From contig NZ_OY729424.1 of the NCBI RefSeq assembly GCF_963422335.1, positions 3,534,001-3,598,000 on the forward strand: a DNA stretch of 64,000 bases, written 5' to 3'. Positions 61,704-64,000 of the stretch are shown piece by piece (within the stretch, counting starts at the first letter, position 1; each line of letters opens with the position of its first letter). A model generated the notes under the pieces. That model was not told where the DNA came from. It did not search any database and saw nothing but the letters and a program-made list of their open reading frames with translations. The translations under genes were made by a program, and so were the position numbers. This stretch comes from an uncultured Roseateles sp. (GTDB lineage: Bacteria; Pseudomonadota; Gammaproteobacteria; Burkholderiales; Burkholderiaceae_C).

Positions 61704-64000
61704 ATGCATTTGCCCGTTGCCACTTTTCGCGGCGCTGCGCCGCAAGCCGTCTTCAAGCTGAAGCCTGTCGCCCCGATTGCCCTGGCCGCTGCGCTGGCCC
61801 TGTGGGCCTTACCCGGGCAGGCGGGCATATCGACCACCGGCAGCGTCACCTCCAATCCCGCGGCGGCTCTGGGTCCGGGCGATACCGTGGCGCCCGGCAC
61901 CGCTTTCGGGATCGGCGCTGGCAGCGCCGGGTCGCTGCTCGTCGATGGGGGCTCCTTCCTGCAGGCCGCCCGCTTGAGTTTCGGCAACGGTGGCAGCGGC
62001 AATGGCTCGGGTCTGCTGAGCGGCACCGGCAGCCGGATCGAGCTGGTCGGCAATGGCACGGGCTCGCAGACGCAGCGCCTGCTGGTCGGCGACTGGGGCA
62101 CCGGTGTGCTGACGGTGGCCGCCGGTGCGACGCTGGACACCAGCACGCAGAACAACGCCTGCCTGATCCAGTTCCACTACTGCGACTCCTTTGTCGGCGG
62201 GGCGGCCGGTGACAATGCCACGCTGAACGTGACCGGCGCCGGCAGCCAGGTGCGCATCGGCAACCAGCTGTTCGTCGGCCATCCGGGTCTTGGCATCCAG
62301 AACCTGGTGGGCTACACCTACGGCACGCCGGGTGCCACCGTGACGGCCAATGTCAATGTGCTGGCCGGAGCCGAGCTGAAGACCGACCGCGCCCAGATCG
62401 GTACGCGGCAATGGGACAGCTCCAGCACCGGCTTCGAGCGCAGCGTCAGCAATGTGCTGATCAGTGGCACGGGCTCGCGCTGGGTGGTTGTTGGCGGGCA
62501 GGCCTGGGACGCAGTCACAGGCGCCATCATCACCCCCGATGCCGGCATCTCGACCGCCAACGACCGCTATGCCGTGGCCAATATCGACATCCGTGATGGC
62601 GGTCTGATGCGCTTCGAGGGCCCCGCCAATGCCTACAACTACCTCAATCTCTCCAGCGGCGGCCGCACCGACATGACCGTACGGGGCGCGGGGTCGATGA
62701 TGGCCTTCATCGGCGACAACGGTGTGCTGCAGGTCGGCCGGGCGCTGGGCAGTGCGTCTCTGTCGGTGCTGAGCGGCGCCGAGGTCAATGGCGCCTGGTA
62801 CACCTCGGTGGGCCGGGATGCCTCGTTTGGCGAATTGCTGATCGATGGCAGCGGCTCGCTGCTGTCGATGACGGGACTGTCGACGACGGCGGTGGCGGGG
62901 GCGCAGCAGAACGCGATCATGGATATCGGCCGCAATGGCACCGGCGTGGTCAATGTTCGCAATGGCGGCCAGATCGTGTTCAACGCCACCGAGGCGCGCA
63001 CCAACGGGCCGCAGCTGAGCCTGGGCCGCGACGCGGCCTCTTCGGGCACCTTGAACATCGACGGTGCCGGTTCGGTGGTCAGCCTGAAGGCTGCTTCGGT
63101 GCTGGCCGGCGGCGGTCCGGGCGAAGCCTTCAATCCTCTGGTGCGTATCGGTCGCGAAGGCTCGGGTCAGCTGAGCATCACCAACGGCGGCAAACTGCTG
63201 ATGGAGGGCCAGGCGGTATCGACGGTCGCCAATTCGCGCAGCACCACCCTGTTGGTTGGCGGCATCTCGGACGTGCTGAATGGCGGGCGAGGCATTGCCC
63301 TGGTCTCGGGTGCCGGTTCCCAGATTGCGCTCAGCGGCAGCGATGCCTATATCGGCGTCGGCCATGGGCCGCAGAGCAATGGCCAGCTGACGGTGCAGAA
63401 CCAGGGGATGGTCAGCGCCACCAATATGAATGTCGGGCGGTCCGGCGGTGTGGGCGTGCTCAAGCTGGACGCCGCCACACTCAATCTGAGCGGGCAGCAG
63501 ACCGGCAACAACCTATCGGGTGCAGGCCTGAGCGTCGGGGTCGGCGGCGGCATAGGCGTGGCCACGATAGGCAATGGCAGCGTGGTGAACATCAGCAATA
63601 TGGGCTCCGCCGGCGCCAGCCTGAATCTGGGAGGGAGCGGCGTCTATCCGCTGGGCGATGGCAGCCTGACCCTGTCCGGCGGGTCGGCCATCCACATCAC
63701 GGCCGCGCCGGGGCTTGCGGCGATGAGTGTGGGCCGCGACGGCACGGCATTTGCCCGCGTGCGCGGCGGTAGCAGCATCGATCTGGGCGATGGATCGCTC
63801 TATGTCGGCCGGCTCACCGGCTCGGACGGCACCTTGATCATCAGCGAGAACTCGAGCATCACGGCCGGCTGGGTGGGCGTGGGCAGGCGCAAGATCACCG
63901 GCGGTGACACCGACGGCGGCAGCGCCACCATGGTCATCAACAACAGCGTCTTGACGGCACCGACCATCGTCATCGGTACCAACGGCTTCCTTGGCGGCAA
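61704..64000 (+). CDS. Large secreted T5SS/PEP-CTERM-associated repeat protein, 5' part (runs off the window)
   Basis: 765 codons are open to the window end with no stop; I translated them through. A long signal peptide (ALAAALALWALPGQA, cut after about residue 40) is followed by glycine-rich beta repeats. Each has the pattern VGxxGxGxLxVxxGAxV, for example LLVGDWGTGVLTVAAGATLD, MDIGRNGTGVVNVRNGGQIV and VRIGREGSGQLSITNGGKLL. This is the repeat found in autotransporter and PEP-CTERM passenger proteins and should fold as a beta-helix. A C-terminal barrel or PEP-CTERM anchor would decide the export route but lies outside. GAGGA precedes the ATG. Target unknown. Confidence 0.85.
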   Translation, partial: MHLPVATFRGAAPQAVFKLKPVAPIALAAALALWALPGQAGISTTGSVTSNPAAALGPGDTVAPGTAFGIGAGSAGSLLVDGGSFLQAARLSFGNGGSGNGSGLLSGTGSRIELVGNGTGSQTQRLLVGDWGTGVLTVAAGATLDTSTQNNACLIQFHYCDSFVGGAAGDNATLNVTGAGSQVRIGNQLFVGHPGLGIQNLVGYTYGTPGATVTANVNVLAGAELKTDRAQIGTRQWDSSSTGFERSVSNVLISGTGSRWVVVGGQAWDAVTGAIITPDAGISTANDRYAVANIDIRDGGLMRFEGPANAYNYLNLSSGGRTDMTVRGAGSMMAFIGDNGVLQVGRALGSASLSVLSGAEVNGAWYTSVGRDASFGELLIDGSGSLLSMTGLSTTAVAGAQQNAIMDIGRNGTGVVNVRNGGQIVFNATEARTNGPQLSLGRDAASSGTLNIDGAGSVVSLKAASVLAGGGPGEAFNPLVRIGREGSGQLSITNGGKLLMEGQAVSTVANSRSTTLLVGGISDVLNGGRGIALVSGAGSQIALSGSDAYIGVGHGPQSNGQLTVQNQGMVSATNMNVGRSGGVGVLKLDAATLNLSGQQTGNNLSGAGLSVGVGGGIGVATIGNGSVVNISNMGSAGASLNLGGSGVYPLGDGSLTLSGGSAIHITAAPGLAAMSVGRDGTAFARVRGGSSIDLGDGSLYVGRLTGSDGTLIISENSSITAGWVGVGRRKITGGDTDGGSATMVINNSVLTAPTIVIGTNGFLGG

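Noticed and set aside
61809..63365. 518-codon minus-strand frame in the repeat-protein region
   Set aside because: The plus strand carries an unbroken frame with signal peptide and regular repeats; the antisense frame mirrors that repeat composition.

Overview
The window is a gene-dense, GC-rich chromosomal stretch from a betaproteobacterium of the order Burkholderiales. The gene orders rlmN-pilF-rodZ-ispG-hisS-yfgM-bamB-der-hfq-hflX-hflK-hflC-hisZ-purA and rpsF-priB-rpsR-rplI, and the protein sequences themselves, point to the Rubrivivax/Leptothrix/Roseateles side of that order; the genus is an inference. I see no prophage, insertion sequence, integron or CRISPR array. Almost everything is core housekeeping, with a few accessory islands at 37.4-43.1 kb, 46.4-51.7 kb and 56.3-64 kb.

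Layout. 1-15.1 kb, plus strand: RNA modification, pilus assembly lipoprotein, cell shape, isoprenoid synthesis, histidyl-tRNA synthetase, outer-membrane assembly, ribosome GTPases, Hfq, the HflKC protease regulator, HisZ, PurA and a phosphoribosyltransferase. 15.1-15.7 kb: a non-coding stretch with two near-identical tRNA-Leu(CAG) genes on the minus strand, each with its own terminator. 15.7-17.9 kb: RNase R. 17.9-22.2 kb, minus strand: a compact amidase-dadA-nnrE operon. 22.4-36.6 kb, plus strand: rpsB-tsf-pyrH-frr-uppS-cdsA-dxr-rseP-bamA-skp-lpxD-fabZ-lpxA-lpxB-rnhB and an RNA methyltransferase, the classical translation, envelope and lipid A superoperon. 37.5-40.9 kb: PEP synthase and its divergent regulator. 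41-43.1 kb: a sodium/solute symporter. 43.3-46.4 kb: rpsF-priB-rpsR-rplI, then dnaB. 46.4-47.6 kb: a radical SAM gene under an almost ideal LexA box. 47.7-51.7 kb, minus strand: a response-regulator/TPR gene, eptA and a PAP2 phosphatase. 51.9-56.3 kb, minus strand: hslR, grpE, dnaK, dnaJ with a clear heat-shock promoter before grpE. 56.3-61.6 kb: a two-component pair (TctDE type) divergent from a tripartite tricarboxylate transporter (tctCBA). 61.7 kb to the end: the 5' part of a large secreted repeat protein.

Most unusual points: the LexA box overlapping the start codon of the radical SAM gene; the sigma-32 promoter of grpE; a small family of REP-like inverted repeats in convergent intergenic spaces; overlapping divergent -10 elements between rpsB and the amidase gene; an RNase R without the usual N-terminal winged-helix region; an EF-hand-like loop and a long charged insert in the symporter; and the open-ended T5SS/PEP-CTERM-type repeat protein. 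I did not find a convincing wholly new multi-gene system. The best candidates for new biology are the response-regulator/TPR-eptA-PAP2 cluster and the amidase-dadA-nnrE operon.

All calls come from reading the sequence and from knowledge of the families; no database search was run.
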